64,000 nucleotides of DNA from contig NZ_WITI01000001.1 of the NCBI RefSeq assembly GCF_009601055.1, forward strand, positions 142,737 through 206,736, given 5' to 3'. The notes below the pieces were generated by a model. The model did no database searches. It was not told the DNA's origin and worked only from the letters and a program-made list of their open reading frames with translations. Every line of letters begins with the position of its first letter. Positions within the stretch are counted from its first letter, which is position 1. Below, in pieces: positions 1 through 8,518 of the stretch. The translations under genes and the position numbers were made by a program. The DNA comes from Lactococcus sp. dk101 (GTDB lineage: Bacteria; Bacillota; Bacilli; Lactobacillales; Streptococcaceae).

Positions 1-105
1 CTGTTTATGGCAGATGGTGTCATTGTTGAAGAAGGCAAACCTGAAGCTGTCTTTGATCATCCAAAAGAAGCTCGGACACAAGATTTTCTTGCTAAAGTAT
101 TATAA
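1..105 (+). CDS. 3' end of an amino-acid ABC transporter ATPase (partial)
   Basis: Only the last 34 codons and a TAA stop are present; the gene enters from the left edge. The peptide ([20 protein letters not shown], then [14 protein letters not shown]) is the usual C-terminal end of GlnQ/PAAT-type ATP-binding proteins that energise uptake of polar amino acids. The complete GlnQ at 33900-34640 ends in a very similar way ([20 protein letters not shown]...), which supports the family call. Walker and signature motifs lie outside the window, so the substrate cannot be inferred. A strong terminator follows at once. Confidence 0.8.
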   Translation: MFMADGVIVEEGKPEAVFDHPKEARTQDFLAKVL

Positions 106-111
106 TCAATG

Positions 112-136
112 AGCTGTCAGTGCTGACAGCTTTTTG
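112..136 (+). terminator. Intrinsic terminator built on the TGTCAGNNCTGACA palindrome
   Basis: The stem AGCTGTCAG / CTGACAGCT is followed by a T run. The core of the stem is an exact copy of the palindrome (115-128) that recurs through the window. It ends the ABC ATPase transcript seven bases after its stop codon. Confidence 0.85.
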
Positions 137-178
137 TTTTCTCAAAATCAAATATGAATAAAGTTTTAGTAGAGACTG

Positions 179-187
179 TGGTATAAT
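179..187 (+). promoter_or_regulatory. Extended -10 promoter for mecA
   Basis: TGGTATAAT is a consensus -10 with a TG extension. No good -35 box lies at the right distance, as is common for extended -10 promoters. It is 45 bases before the mecA start. Confidence 0.6.
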
Positions 188-232
188 TAAACTAAGAACC
201 AAAAGAGGAACTTGAACAAGAAAAGAGAATCT

Positions 233-943
233 ATGAAATTTGAAAATATAAATGATAATACAATTAAGATAAGTCTGACCTTTGAGGATTTGTCAGATCA
301 TGATGTCAAGCTCTCTGATTTTTTCCAAAATCAACAAGTTATCGAGCAGTTATTTTATGATTTGGTTGAAGAATTAGGACTAGAAAATCGCTTTAATCAG
401 ACAGGATTATTGACTTTCCAAGTCCAACCGCATCCAAAAGGCGTTAATTTAATTGTTTCTGAAGAAGTCTTAGGAGAAGATGGAACTGGCGAAATTCCAG
501 ATGATCCAGAAGAATTTGAAGAATTGATGAAAGGCTTTTATAGCAAGCTAAATGAAATTGGCTCTGATATGGCTGCCGAACGTGGAATCAAAGACTTTAA
601 ACCTGGACTTGGTGCAGAAAATGCTACCGAAAATGAGGATAAAAAAGAACGCGATTTTATTTTTTATGCCATTGAATTTGCTCAACCAATGGCCCTTTTT
701 TCAGCAGTAAAAAACGTTGTTTTTGAAGAAGAATTATCTGAGCTTTTCCAATTTGACGATAAGTTTTATTTGGTTGTTTTGGATAGTATTAAAGCCAAAG
801 GACAGTTGCAAATTGATGCCATGCGGAGTCGTTTGTTGGAATATGGTCAACTTTCGCCTTACGAACGTGATTACTTGCAAGAATATGGAAAATGCCTGAT
901 TGAAACCAATGCAATGGCTATTCTCAGAAAAATTAAAGGCTAA
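233..943 (+). CDS. mecA: Adaptor protein MecA
   Basis: A 236-residue protein matching streptococcal/lactococcal MecA, the adaptor that delivers substrates to the ClpC-ClpP protease. In this family the N-terminal domain (about residues 1-80, starting MKFENINDNTIKISLTFEDL) binds the target and the C-terminal domain (from about 140, FIFYAIEFAQPMALFSAV) binds ClpC, with an acidic linker between; this pattern is visible here. In streptococci the MecA-ClpCP machine degrades the competence factor ComX, which is relevant because comEA-comEC lies 15 kb away. ATG 233 is chosen: an upstream in-frame TTG at 212 is too close to its purine run, and AGAGA lies correctly before 233. The next gene starts three bases after the stop. 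Confidence 0.9.
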   Translation: MKFENINDNTIKISLTFEDLSDHDVKLSDFFQNQQVIEQLFYDLVEELGLENRFNQTGLLTFQVQPHPKGVNLIVSEEVLGEDGTGEIPDDPEEFEELMKGFYSKLNEIGSDMAAERGIKDFKPGLGAENATENEDKKERDFIFYAIEFAQPMALFSAVKNVVFEEELSELFQFDDKFYLVVLDSIKAKGQLQIDAMRSRLLEYGQLSPYERDYLQEYGKCLIETNAMAILRKIKG

Positions 944-946
944 TTT

Positions 947-2263
947 ATGACAATATCAGCAATCCCTTTTTCACTTAAATTTTTGATTGTTTTGGTGATT
1001 ACATTTTGTATTTCGCTTATTTTAACGCCTTTGATGACATTTGTCTCTAGAGCCATCGGCGCAGTTGATAATCCAAATGCCAGAAGAATAAATACAAAAC
1101 CCATGCCATCGGCTGGAGGTTTGCCTATATTTATTTCTTTTGTTATCACAACTTTGGTTATTTTACCTTTGATAGTTCATGCACAGCCTTCAATGTTGGG
1201 CGTGGCTCCTGCAAAATCAGGCAGCGGGCCACAGTTGCAAACCTATTATAGTTATATCCTACCCTTTGTGATTGGCGCAGCTATCGTTGTCATAACGGGT
1301 TTGATTGATGACATCAAAGAGATTTCGCCAAAGATGAAAATGCTTGGACTGACGATTGCAGCAAGCTTCATTTGGTTTTTCACGCATGCTCGATTTGACA
1401 ATATCAAAATTCCTTTTGGTGGCCCTTTGCTTATTTTTCCAGCTTGGCTCTCGTTTATCTTTACCGTTTTCTGGATTTTGGCTATTACCAATGCCATCAA
1501 TCTGATTGACGGGCTAGACGGGCTTGCAAGTGGGGTATCCGTGATTTCATTGCTGACGATGGGCTTAGTTTCTTACTTTTTCCTTCCCAGTCCAAATGTC
1601 TTTTTGCCAATTACAATCTTTACATTAGTCGCTGCCATTATGGGCTTTTTCCCTTATAATTATCACCCAGCCATTATTTATTTGGGTGATACAGGTGCTT
1701 TATTCTTAGGATTTATGATTTCGGTGGCTTCTTTGCAGGGCTTGAAAAATGCGACTGCTGTTGCTGTTTTGACCCCCCTTTTAATTTTGGGGGTTCCGAT
1801 TACGGACACGGTCATGGCTATTTTACGTCGTAAGCTTAATCGCCAGAGTATCACATCAGCGGACAAGCGTCATTTGCATCATCGTTTGATGGCACTCGGT
1901 TTTACACATCGCGGAGCTGTCCTTGTTATTTATGGCATTGCTGGCATTTTTGCCTTTATCTCCGTGATTTTGCAGGTTTCATCACGTTTTGGTGGGATTT
2001 TGCTCCTTGTTGCTTGCCTGTTTGGTTTGGAAATCTTTATCGAGCTGGTCGGAATTTTGGGAGAAAATCGTCAACCCATGTTGAAATTATTACGTTTCAT
2101 CGGAAATTCAGGCTACCGTGATGCTGTGCTAACGCACACAGATTACGAGAAAAATGAGGCTGAACGAGATACAATTGAACTTGAAAGTCCACTCATTAAA
2201 GAGGAAGAAAATCAAGTCAAAAGACCTCAACATTTGAGTCGTGTTGAAAAAGATAAAAAATAG
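947..2263 (+). CDS. tagO: Undecaprenyl-phosphate GlcNAc-1-phosphate transferase, TagO/WecA type
   Basis: A 438-residue polytopic membrane protein of the MraY/WecA/TagO family. These enzymes move a sugar-1-phosphate from a UDP-sugar to undecaprenyl phosphate, the first step of teichoic acid or rhamnose-polysaccharide synthesis. Family motifs seen: DNPNARRINTKPMPSAGG near residue 45, GLIDDI near 120, the NLIDGLDGLASG catalytic motif near 180, and the cytoplasmic HLHHRL motif near 305. About ten or eleven membrane segments are evident. The last 60 residues are charged and hydrophilic. It is probably cotranscribed with mecA (3-base gap). TagO is the functional family; the same enzyme is called RgpG in streptococci. 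Which polymer it primes is not shown. Confidence 0.88.
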   Translation: MTISAIPFSLKFLIVLVITFCISLILTPLMTFVSRAIGAVDNPNARRINTKPMPSAGGLPIFISFVITTLVILPLIVHAQPSMLGVAPAKSGSGPQLQTYYSYILPFVIGAAIVVITGLIDDIKEISPKMKMLGLTIAASFIWFFTHARFDNIKIPFGGPLLIFPAWLSFIFTVFWILAITNAINLIDGLDGLASGVSVISLLTMGLVSYFFLPSPNVFLPITIFTLVAAIMGFFPYNYHPAIIYLGDTGALFLGFMISVASLQGLKNATAVAVLTPLLILGVPITDTVMAILRRKLNRQSITSADKRHLHHRLMALGFTHRGAVLVIYGIAGIFAFISVILQVSSRFGGILLLVACLFGLEIFIELVGILGENRQPMLKLLRFIGNSGYRDAVLTHTDYEKNEAERDTIELESPLIKEEENQVKRPQHLSRVEKDKK

Positions 2264-2268
2264 GAAAT

Positions 2269-2303
2269 AAACAGCTTAAACCTACCAATTAAGCTGTTTT
2301 TTT
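2269..2303 (+). terminator. Intrinsic terminator after tagO
   Basis: AACAGCTTAA and TTAAGCTGTT form a 10-bp stem with a 9-base loop, followed by seven Ts. It closes the mecA-tagO unit. Confidence 0.85.
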
Positions 2304-2328
2304 GTTAGAATAGAACTGTTTAAGTAAA

Positions 2329-2370
2329 ATGTCAAATCTAATTGACAGAATACAAAAACGAATACAAATT
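2329..2370 (+). promoter_or_regulatory. Candidate suf promoter with ATGTCA-N8-TGACA operator
   Basis: ATGTCA (2329-2334), eight bases, then TGACAG (2343-2348). The right half overlaps a TTGACA -35 box at 2342-2347. The -10 is poor: TACAAA at 2363 has a 15-base spacer, and CAAATT lies at the 17-base position. The same arrangement is found before cydA and both small XRE regulators. It lies about 240 bases before sufC, with a structured repeat between. Confidence 0.45.
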
Positions 2371-2376
2371 GATTAT

Positions 2377-2566
2377 TTAATACTGTTTAACTTCTAAAAG
2401 CATAGAAGTTAAAGTTTGCGTTTTACGCAGCGGTGCATGTCCGTTTGCTTAGTTGCTAAAGCAACAAGAGCAAAAGGCAAACCACTTCTTGCGCACGCGC
2501 AAGGCAGTATATTTGCAGTTAATCTACTAACCGACTTAAAAGTCGGTTAGAGGTTAACTAGTATAA
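2377..2566. repeat. Structured intergenic repeat, copy 1 (190 bp)
   Basis: Shares several blocks in the same order with 19738-20032: AATACTGTTTAACTT at the left end, TTTGCGTTTTACGCA, GTTTGCTTAGT, GCAAACCA, CGCAAGGCAGTATAT and AACTAGTATAAG at the right end. The ends form an imperfect inverted repeat of about 14 bp. Inside are hairpins: TGCGT/ACGCA, GTTGCT/AGCAAC (2451-2464), CTTGCG/CGCAAG (2488-2503) and ACCGACTT/AAGTCGGT (2530-2547). No ORF of note. With the terminator and operator upstream this accounts for the 344-base gap between tagO and sufC. Confidence 0.75.
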
Positions 2567-2607
2567 GTTGTTTAAAATAATAAAAAAGTTGTCAAAGAAG
2601 GAGCGGT

Positions 2608-3390
2608 ATGTCAGTTTTAGAAATTAAAGATTTACACGTAGGCGTTGATGAAAATGGCGTTCACACATATATTCTCAAAGGTGTAAATTTAACAATTAAC
2701 ACAAATGAAATCCATGCAATCATGGGGCCAAACGGAAATGGGAAATCAACGCTTTCTGCGGCAATCATGGGAAATCCCCATTATCATGTTACAAAGGGAG
2801 AAATCCTTTTTGATGGCGAAAATTTTTTGGAAATGACAGTTGATGAACGTGCACGTTTGGGGCTTTTTCTGGCCATGCAATATCCAAGTGAAATTCCTGG
2901 CATTACCAATGCCGAATTTTTGCGCGCTGCCATCAATGCACGTCGTCCAGAAGATGACAAAATTAGCGTCATGAAATTCATTAAAAAATTGGACGCAAAC
3001 ATGTCCCTCTTGAACATGAAAGAAGAAATGGCTGAACGTTATCTGAACGAAGGCTTTTCTGGTGGCGAAAAGAAACGCAATGAAATTCTTCAACTTTTGA
3101 TGTTGGAACCTACTTTTGCCATCTTAGATGAAATCGACTCAGGACTTGATATTGATGCCCTGAAAGTAGTAGCTAAAGGTGTGAATTCAATGCGTGGCGA
3201 AAAATTCGGTGCCATGATTATCACTCACTACCAACGTTTATTGGATTATGTGACCCCTGATTTTGTTCATGTCATGATGGATGGGCGCGTGGTCAAATCA
3301 GGTGGTGCAGAACTTGCACTTCGTCTTGAACAAGAAGGATATACAGGAATTGCTGCCGAACTTGGTTTAGATTACAAAGAAGAAGAATGA
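2608..3390 (+). CDS. sufC: Fe-S cluster assembly ATPase SufC
   Basis: A 260-residue soluble ABC ATPase that works with SufB and SufD in the SufBCD scaffold for assembling and delivering Fe-S clusters. Seen: Walker A GPNGNGKST near residue 40, signature FSGGEKKR near 150, Walker B AILDEIDSGLD near 170, and the H-loop region (IITHYQRLL) near 210. The ExDSGLD ending and lack of membrane partners separate it from transport ATPases. SD AAGGAG lies seven bases before ATG. First gene of sufCDSUB, the usual Firmicutes order. Confidence 0.95.
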   Translation: MSVLEIKDLHVGVDENGVHTYILKGVNLTINTNEIHAIMGPNGNGKSTLSAAIMGNPHYHVTKGEILFDGENFLEMTVDERARLGLFLAMQYPSEIPGITNAEFLRAAINARRPEDDKISVMKFIKKLDANMSLLNMKEEMAERYLNEGFSGGEKKRNEILQLLMLEPTFAILDEIDSGLDIDALKVVAKGVNSMRGEKFGAMIITHYQRLLDYVTPDFVHVMMDGRVVKSGGAELALRLEQEGYTGIAAELGLDYKEEE

Positions 3391-3414
3391 GGAGGTCTTG
3401 AAGGCGAGGACAGT

Positions 3415-3444
3415 ATGATTTGTGCTTTGCCGAAAATTGTATGA
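3415..3444 (+). CDS. Possible nine-codon leader ORF overlapping the sufD start
   Basis: ATG at 3415 follows a GAGGA motif and encodes MICALPKIV, ending in TGA that overlaps the sufD ATG (ATGA, 3441-3444). sufD itself has no good SD in the preceding bases (GCCGAAAATTGT), so its translation may be coupled to this leader. Its expression is an inference; it could be chance. Confidence 0.35.
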   Translation: MICALPKIV

Positions 3445-4697
3445 ACGAAGAAATTTTAAACTTTTCACAAGCTCATGCGGAGCCGAAATGGTTGCAAGAA
3501 CTCCGTCTCAAATCAGCAGATACTTTCAATGAAATTCCGTTGCCATTTATCGAAAAAGTAAGACTTGAACGCTGGAAACTTGATGAATTTAAGCTGGCAG
3601 AGTCTCTTGAAACAGGAAATGTGCCAACATTCACAGAACTTCCTAATCACCCAATGCTTGTTCAAGTTGGTTCACAAACCATCATGGAACAAATTTCACC
3701 TGAGCTGGCTGACAAAGGCGTAATTTTCACGGATATTTCGTCAGCGCTGACAGAAATTCCAGAAGTAATGGAAAAATATTTTGCCAGTCTGGTAAATTTC
3801 AATGAAAACAAATTGACAGCATTAAATGTGGCTGCCTTTAACTCAGGTGTGGTTCTTTATGTTCCTGACCACGTTGAAGTGATGGAACCAATTGAAAATT
3901 TATTGTTCCATGATTCTGAAAGTGATTTGCCATTTTACAAGCATGTTTTGCTCGTTGTTGGGAAAAATAGTAAAGTTGAATACTTGGAACGTTTGCAGAC
4001 GCTTGGCAAAGGCAAGGAAAAAATCAAAGCCAATGTGGTTGTAGAAGTCATTGCTGACAAAGGCGCGCAAGTTAAATTTTCTGCCATTGATGAATTGGGC
4101 AAACAGGTCACAGGATTTATTACCCGTCGCGGTTTGATTGGTGATTCTGCAAGTATTGACTGGTCAATTGGTGTCATGAATGACGGAGAAGTTGTTTCTG
4201 ATTTTGACAGCGAGTTACGTGGTCAAGGTAGTCATTCCAATATTAAAGCAGTTGGGATTTCATCAGGCAAACAAACGCAAGTAGTTAACACGCGTGTGAC
4301 CAATTATGGACGCAATTCAGTCGGTCATATTTTGCAAAATGGGGTCATTTTGGAAAGAGGAACGCTGACTTTCAACGGGATTGGTCACATTATTCATGGC
4401 GCATCTGGTGCTGATGCACAACAAGAAAGCCGTGTTTTGATGTTGACAGATAAAGGACGTGGCGATGCCAATCCAATCTTGCTGATTGATGAAAATGACG
4501 TTACCGCAGGCCATGCCGCATCTGTTGGACAAGTTGATGAAGAAGACTTATTCTATATGCAATCGCGTGGAATTGATGAAGAGACTGCTAAAAAATTAGT
4601 CATTCGTGGCTTCTTAGGATCAGTAGTTACTGAAATTCCAATCAAATCGGTGCGTGAAGAGTTTATTGCAACAATCGATAGAAAGCTGGACATCTGA
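3441..4697 (+). CDS. sufD: Fe-S cluster assembly protein SufD
   Basis: A 418-residue SufD, paralogue of SufB and partner of SufC in the SufBCD complex. The C-terminal SUF domain is clear from about residue 190 to the end (e.g. NTRVTNYGRNSVGHILQNGV, AGHAASVGQVDEEDLFYMQS). The conserved His in the AGHAAS segment is visible. The chosen start is ATG 3441, giving the usual N-terminus MNEEILNFSQAHAEPKWLQE; an in-frame TTG 21 bases upstream has no SD. A near-copy of the recurring palindrome (CGTCAGCGCTGACA, 3739-3752) encodes SSALTE. The stop overlaps the sufS start (TGATG). Confidence 0.93.
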   Translation: MNEEILNFSQAHAEPKWLQELRLKSADTFNEIPLPFIEKVRLERWKLDEFKLAESLETGNVPTFTELPNHPMLVQVGSQTIMEQISPELADKGVIFTDISSALTEIPEVMEKYFASLVNFNENKLTALNVAAFNSGVVLYVPDHVEVMEPIENLLFHDSESDLPFYKHVLLVVGKNSKVEYLERLQTLGKGKEKIKANVVVEVIADKGAQVKFSAIDELGKQVTGFITRRGLIGDSASIDWSIGVMNDGEVVSDFDSELRGQGSHSNIKAVGISSGKQTQVVNTRVTNYGRNSVGHILQNGVILERGTLTFNGIGHIIHGASGADAQQESRVLMLTDKGRGDANPILLIDENDVTAGHAASVGQVDEEDLFYMQSRGIDEETAKKLVIRGFLGSVVTEIPIKSVREEFIATIDRKLDI

Positions 4698-5923
4698 TGT
4701 TCGATGCTGAAAAAATTCGTCAGGATTTTCCAATATTAGATCAAGTCGTTAATGACGAAGCATTGTTCTATCTTGACAATGCAGCAACAACGCAAAAACC
4801 CTTGTCAGTACTGACAGCCTTGCGTGATTACTACGAAAGTGACAATGCAAACGTCCATCGCGGTGTTCACAGCCTGGCAGAACGAGCAACGGCTGCTTAT
4901 GAAGCTTCACGTGAAAAAGTGCGTGCCTTTATCCATGCAAATTCGACAAAAGAAGTGCTTTTCACACGCGGAACGACAACTTCGCTCAATTGGGTCAGCA
5001 AGTTTGCTGAACAATGCCTGACGAAAGACGACGAAATCCTGATTTCCATTATGGAACATCATTCCAATCTAGTGCCTTGGCAACAAGTGGCTGATAAAAC
5101 AGGTGCCACATTAAAATTTGTGGGCATCAAAAATGGCCAACTGGACATGGAAGATTTGAAAAACAAGCTGTCAGCAAAGACAAAATTTGTCAGTATGACG
5201 CAGGTTTCAAATGTTTTAGGCTGCATCAATCCCATCAAAGAAATTGCACAGCTGGCTCACCAAAATGGAGCTTATATGGTTGTTGACGGCGCTCAATCTA
5301 CACCTCACATGCAAATTGATGTGCAAGATCTTGACGCTGATTTCTTTGCTTTTAGTGGACATAAAATGCTCGGCCCAACAGGAATTGGCGTTCTTTATGG
5401 AAAAGAAGAATTGCTCAATCAAATGGACCCTGTTGAATTTGGTGGCGAAATGATTGACTTTGTCTATCAAGATTATTCGACCTGGTCAGAATTGCCCTGG
5501 AAATTTGAGGCGGGAACGCCCAATATTGCGGGGAGTATTGGTTTGGGTGCTGCCATTGATTATCTGTCAGCGCTGACCATGCCTGCTGTTGAGGCGCATG
5601 AGCGTCAACTGATGGATTATTTAATGCCAAAACTTCGTGCCATTGATGGCTTGACCATTTATGGACCTGAGGATAATGCCAATCGCAGTAGCGTGATTGC
5701 TTTCAATCTTGAGGGCTTGCATCCACATGATTTGGCGACAGGGCTTGATATGGAGGGCGTCGCAGTCCGTGCGGGACATCATTGTGCGCAACCATTGATT
5801 GAGGTCTTAGAGACCAAAGTAGGAGCAACAGCGCGTGCCAGTTTTTATGTTTATAACACAAAAGCCGATTGTGATAAATTTGTAGAAGCGCTCCTTGCGA
5901 CAAAAGCATTTTTTAGCTTTTAA
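4697..5923 (+). CDS. sufS: Cysteine desulfurase SufS
   Basis: A 408-residue PLP enzyme of the group II NifS/SufS type. It removes sulfur from cysteine, leaving alanine and an enzyme persulfide that passes to SufU. Seen: PLP-binding Lys in FSGHKMLGPTGIG near residue 225, His in ISIMEHHSN near 125, and the persulfide Cys in RAGHHCAQP near 360, within the short loop typical of SufS. An exact palindrome copy (4803-4816) encodes LSVLT near residue 36, and a near-copy (5565-5578) encodes LSALT. Starts on the last base of the sufD stop codon, so translation is probably coupled. Confidence 0.95.
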   Translation: MFDAEKIRQDFPILDQVVNDEALFYLDNAATTQKPLSVLTALRDYYESDNANVHRGVHSLAERATAAYEASREKVRAFIHANSTKEVLFTRGTTTSLNWVSKFAEQCLTKDDEILISIMEHHSNLVPWQQVADKTGATLKFVGIKNGQLDMEDLKNKLSAKTKFVSMTQVSNVLGCINPIKEIAQLAHQNGAYMVVDGAQSTPHMQIDVQDLDADFFAFSGHKMLGPTGIGVLYGKEELLNQMDPVEFGGEMIDFVYQDYSTWSELPWKFEAGTPNIAGSIGLGAAIDYLSALTMPAVEAHERQLMDYLMPKLRAIDGLTIYGPEDNANRSSVIAFNLEGLHPHDLATGLDMEGVAVRAGHHCAQPLIEVLETKVGATARASFYVYNTKADCDKFVEALLATKAFFSF

Positions 5924-5952
5924 TCAAATAAAATATTAAAAAGGACAAGAAA

Positions 5953-6417
5953 ATGTCACTTTCAAAACTAGATAATTTATACCGTGCAGTTATTCTTGAC
6001 CATTCGGCTCATCCTAGACACGCGGGGCAATTAGCAACGGGTTGTCAGATTGATTTGAACAATCCAACCTGTGGTGATGTGATTCGACTGACGGTCGAAT
6101 TTTCTGAGGATAAAATTAAAGATATTGCTTTTAGTGGGCACGGCTGCACAATCTCTACAGCTTCTGCGTCAATGATGACAGAAATTGTCATCGGAAAAAG
6201 TAAGGCTGAAGCACTTGATTTGGCGCACATCTTTTCTGACATGGTGACAGGTCAAGAGGACGACCGTCAAGAATTACTTGGCGATGCTCAATTTTTAGCA
6301 GGCGTCTCCAAATTTCCAGCCCGCGTCAAATGTTCGACATTGGCATGGAATGCCTTGAAGAAAGCATTGGACGATGACCAGGAAAAAGCAGAAGCAGTTG
6401 TCAGAGCTGACCATTAA
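5953..6417 (+). CDS. sufU: SufU zinc-dependent sulfurtransferase
   Basis: A 154-residue IscU-like protein. In Gram-positive bacteria SufU takes persulfide sulfur from SufS for the SufBCD scaffold. The three conserved Cys and the Asp ligand are visible: NPTCGD near residue 40, GHGCTIS near 66 and VKCSTLAW near 128. The insertion between the second and third Cys, typical of SufU rather than IscU, is present. SD AAAAAGGA precedes ATG 5953. Lies between sufS and sufB in the operon. Confidence 0.93.
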   Translation: MSLSKLDNLYRAVILDHSAHPRHAGQLATGCQIDLNNPTCGDVIRLTVEFSEDKIKDIAFSGHGCTISTASASMMTEIVIGKSKAEALDLAHIFSDMVTGQEDDRQELLGDAQFLAGVSKFPARVKCSTLAWNALKKALDDDQEKAEAVVRADH

Positions 6418-6446
6418 AAGAGAAAACGAACAGGAAGGTAAATAAT

Positions 6447-7844
6447 ATGACTGAAGAAATCCCAGAGTTGGGAGAATATAAATTTGGCTTTCATGATAAT
6501 GCTGAATTAGCATATACAACTGGACTTGGTCTGACTGAAGATGTCATTCGTGAAATCTCTGCAACCAAAAATGAACCAGAATGGATGCTTGATTTTCGTT
6601 TGAAATCATTTGAAGCATTCAAAAAAATTGATTTGCCAAAATGGGGGCCAGACTTAACAGAAATTGATTTCGACGACATCGTCTATTATCAAAAACCCTC
6701 AGCCAAAGCAGCAAGAAATTGGGACGATGTTCCAGAAGAAATTAAAGCTACCTTTGAGCGCATTGGTATTCCAGAAGCTGAACGTTCATATCTGGCGGGT
6801 GCATCTGCGCAGTATGAGTCAGAAGTGGTGTACCACAATATGAAAGAAGAATTTGAAAAATTGGGCATTATCTTTACGGATACTGACTCAGGACTTCGGG
6901 ATTATCCTGAAATTTTCAAAAAATATTTTGCAAAATTGGTTCCGCCAACAGACAACAAATTGGCCGCTTTGAACTCAGCCGTTTGGTCAGGTGGCTCTTT
7001 TGTCTATGTGCCAAAAGGTGTCAAATGCGAAATCCCAATTCAAGCATACTTCCGGATTAATAATGAAAAATCAGGTCAATTTGAACGCACCTTGATTATT
7101 GTTGAAGAAGGTGGCTCAATTCAATACGTTGAAGGCTGTACAGCACCAACTTACAGTGCAAGTTCACTTCATGCGGCTGTCGTTGAAATCTTCGTTGAAG
7201 AAGGCGGCTATATGCGTTATTCAACCATTCAAAACTGGTCAGACAATGTCTATAATTTGGTAACGAAACGTGCCAAGGCAGAAGCCAATGCTACAGTTGA
7301 ATGGGTGGACGGCAACCTCGGCTCACGTGTCTCAATGAAGTACCCATCCGTTTATTTGGATGGCCCTGGCGCACGCGGAACCATGCTTTCGATTGCTTTT
7401 GCGGGAGAAGGTCAAAACCAAGATACAGGTGCCAAAATGATCCATAATGCACCGAACACGTCAAGTTCTATCATCTCAAAATCCATTTCAAAAGGTGGAG
7501 GAGCCGTGAACTATCGTGGTCAAGTAAAATTTGGACCTAAATCTAAAAAATCAGCTTCCCACATTGAATGTGATACCATCATCATGGATAACATTTCCAA
7601 ATCAGATACCGTACCATTCAATGAAATTCATAATTCACAAGTCGCACTTGAACATGAAGCAAAAGTATCAAAAATTTCAGAAGAACAACTCTACTATCTG
7701 ATGAGTCGTGGCTTGACTGAAAAAGAAGCAACCGACATGATTATTATGGGCTTCATCGAACCCTTTACAAAAGAATTGCCAATGGAATATGCCGTCGAAC
7801 TCAACCGTTTGATTTCATACTCTATGGAAGGTTCTATCGGTTAA
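6447..7844 (+). CDS. sufB: Fe-S cluster scaffold protein SufB
   Basis: A 465-residue SufB, the main scaffold subunit of SufBC2D where the nascent cluster forms. Strong family segments: [18 protein letters not shown] near residue 110, [20 protein letters not shown] near 180, EGCTAPTY near 225 (conserved Cys), and [20 protein letters not shown] near 385 (conserved Glu/His). Ends in the typical [30 protein letters not shown] precedes the ATG. Last gene of sufCDSUB. No hairpin terminator is seen at once after it; a 31-bp direct repeat starts six bases beyond the stop. Confidence 0.95.
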   Translation: MTEEIPELGEYKFGFHDNAELAYTTGLGLTEDVIREISATKNEPEWMLDFRLKSFEAFKKIDLPKWGPDLTEIDFDDIVYYQKPSAKAARNWDDVPEEIKATFERIGIPEAERSYLAGASAQYESEVVYHNMKEEFEKLGIIFTDTDSGLRDYPEIFKKYFAKLVPPTDNKLAALNSAVWSGGSFVYVPKGVKCEIPIQAYFRINNEKSGQFERTLIIVEEGGSIQYVEGCTAPTYSASSLHAAVVEIFVEEGGYMRYSTIQNWSDNVYNLVTKRAKAEANATVEWVDGNLGSRVSMKYPSVYLDGPGARGTMLSIAFAGEGQNQDTGAKMIHNAPNTSSSIISKSISKGGGAVNYRGQVKFGPKSKKSASHIECDTIIMDNISKSDTVPFNEIHNSQVALEHEAKVSKISEEQLYYLMSRGLTEKEATDMIIMGFIEPFTKELPMEYAVELNRLISYSMEGSIG

Positions 7845-7849
7845 GTAAA

Positions 7850-7880
7850 ACAAACCCAGTCGTATCAAGGATTTAGAGAC
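7850..7880. repeat. 31-bp direct repeat, left copy (candidate att-like end)
   Basis: Starts AACAAACCCAG and ends GGATTTAGAGA. It matches 8519-8549 at 30 of 31 bases, and similarity continues weakly (ATCGAAA versus TTCGAAA). It lies just after sufB. The pair brackets a patch with a phage-like gene remnant, so these could be the ends of an old integration, or a duplicated phage segment. Confidence 0.6.
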
Positions 7881-7950
7881 ATCGAAATTTACAATACATC
7901 ATGATAAAAAAGGTATACACGTTGTTCCATCCCATCCATAGGAGATTAAA

Positions 7951-8151
7951 ATGAGGATTGAACTTAATAAGCTAGTAATGCTAAAATTGAAGAACGGCAA
8001 AACATACAAAGGTATGTTTACTGAGATTTTTCAAAAAGAAGACTGGGATACTGAAAAAGACCATTTTGGTTTTGAAGTTTATAATCAAAACGGTAATGGA
8101 TATGAAATAGATCCAGATGATATTGAGTCCATCGAAAAATTAGCTGACTAA
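7951..8151 (+). CDS. Hypothetical 66-residue protein
   Basis: I do not recognise this protein. It is acidic overall, with an N-terminal stretch MRIELNKLVMLKLKNGKTYK that looks like a small beta-barrel fold, and a C-terminus rich in Asp/Glu (YEIDPDDIESIEKLAD). A good SD (TAGGAG) lies eight bases before ATG 7951, which argues for real expression. It lies inside the patch between the two 31-bp direct repeats and is followed by a large stem-loop. It may belong to a mobile or phage-derived fragment; no function is inferred. Confidence 0.6.
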   Translation: MRIELNKLVMLKLKNGKTYKGMFTEIFQKEDWDTEKDHFGFEVYNQNGNGYEIDPDDIESIEKLAD

Positions 8152-8170
8152 TAATCAGAACAACATTATT

Positions 8171-8253
8171 AAAACGAGAAACGAGCGCTTTTCACACAAG
8201 ATAAGTATGTTTACTTATTCGTGTGGAGGTGCTTTTTGCTTCTCGTTTTTCTT
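8171..8253 (+). terminator. Large nested stem-loop, probable terminator
   Basis: Outer arms AAAACGAGAA (8171-8180) and TTCTCGTTTT (8240-8249) enclose an inner stem, CACACAAGATAAGTA (8193-8207) against TACTTATTCGTGTG (8212-8225). A T-rich tract follows. It is far longer than the other terminators here, so it could also be a structured RNA or an old pair of inverted ends. Confidence 0.6.
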
Positions 8254-8431
8254 TTGGGAACGCATAGCGGGGCACAAATTACCTTAATGTCATACCTCCT
8301 TATGAATAAGTTTCAGATTACAGGCCCGTGGGTGCAACTCCTGCTGTTCCCATCCATATGAGCACACGTCAACTGCTCAAATAAAATCCAACGAGTTCGT
8401 AACTCGTAAAAGAAACGTGAGGAGAATAAAA
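8254..8431. other. Non-coding stretch with phage-leader-like sequence
   Basis: No ORF with an SD is seen here. A stretch around 8338-8363 (CTGTTCCCATCCATATGAG) echoes the bases before the 66-residue gene (CATCCCATCCATAGGAG, 7929-7945), so part of this patch may be duplicated. ACGAGTTCGTAACTCGT (8391-8407) is a short hairpin. Confidence 0.4.
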
Positions 8432-8509
8432 ATGAAACGTGAGGATTTGAAAAATCTCGGGCTAACTGATAACAGATTGATGATGGCATGGAGATGTACG
8501 GTTTTATAG
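8432..8509 (+). pseudogene. Frameshifted remnant of a phage scaffold-like gene
   Basis: SD GAGGAG and ATG 8432 open a reading frame MKREDLKNLGLTD that looks like the start of phage scaffolding proteins (Gp20 type, usually MKRxDLxxLGLTxEQID). After LTD the frame runs into a stop at 8509. A shift by one base restores a scaffold-like QIDDGMEMYGFID before another stop. This is read as a broken and truncated phage gene. The family call rests on about 20 residues and is tentative. Confidence 0.5.
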
Positions 8510-8518
8510 ATTGATTTT

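Noticed and set aside
2746-3093. A 115-codon minus-strand ORF inside sufC
   Set aside because: Shadow of sufC; no SD and no recognisable protein. Many similar shadows occur in strong genes and were left out.
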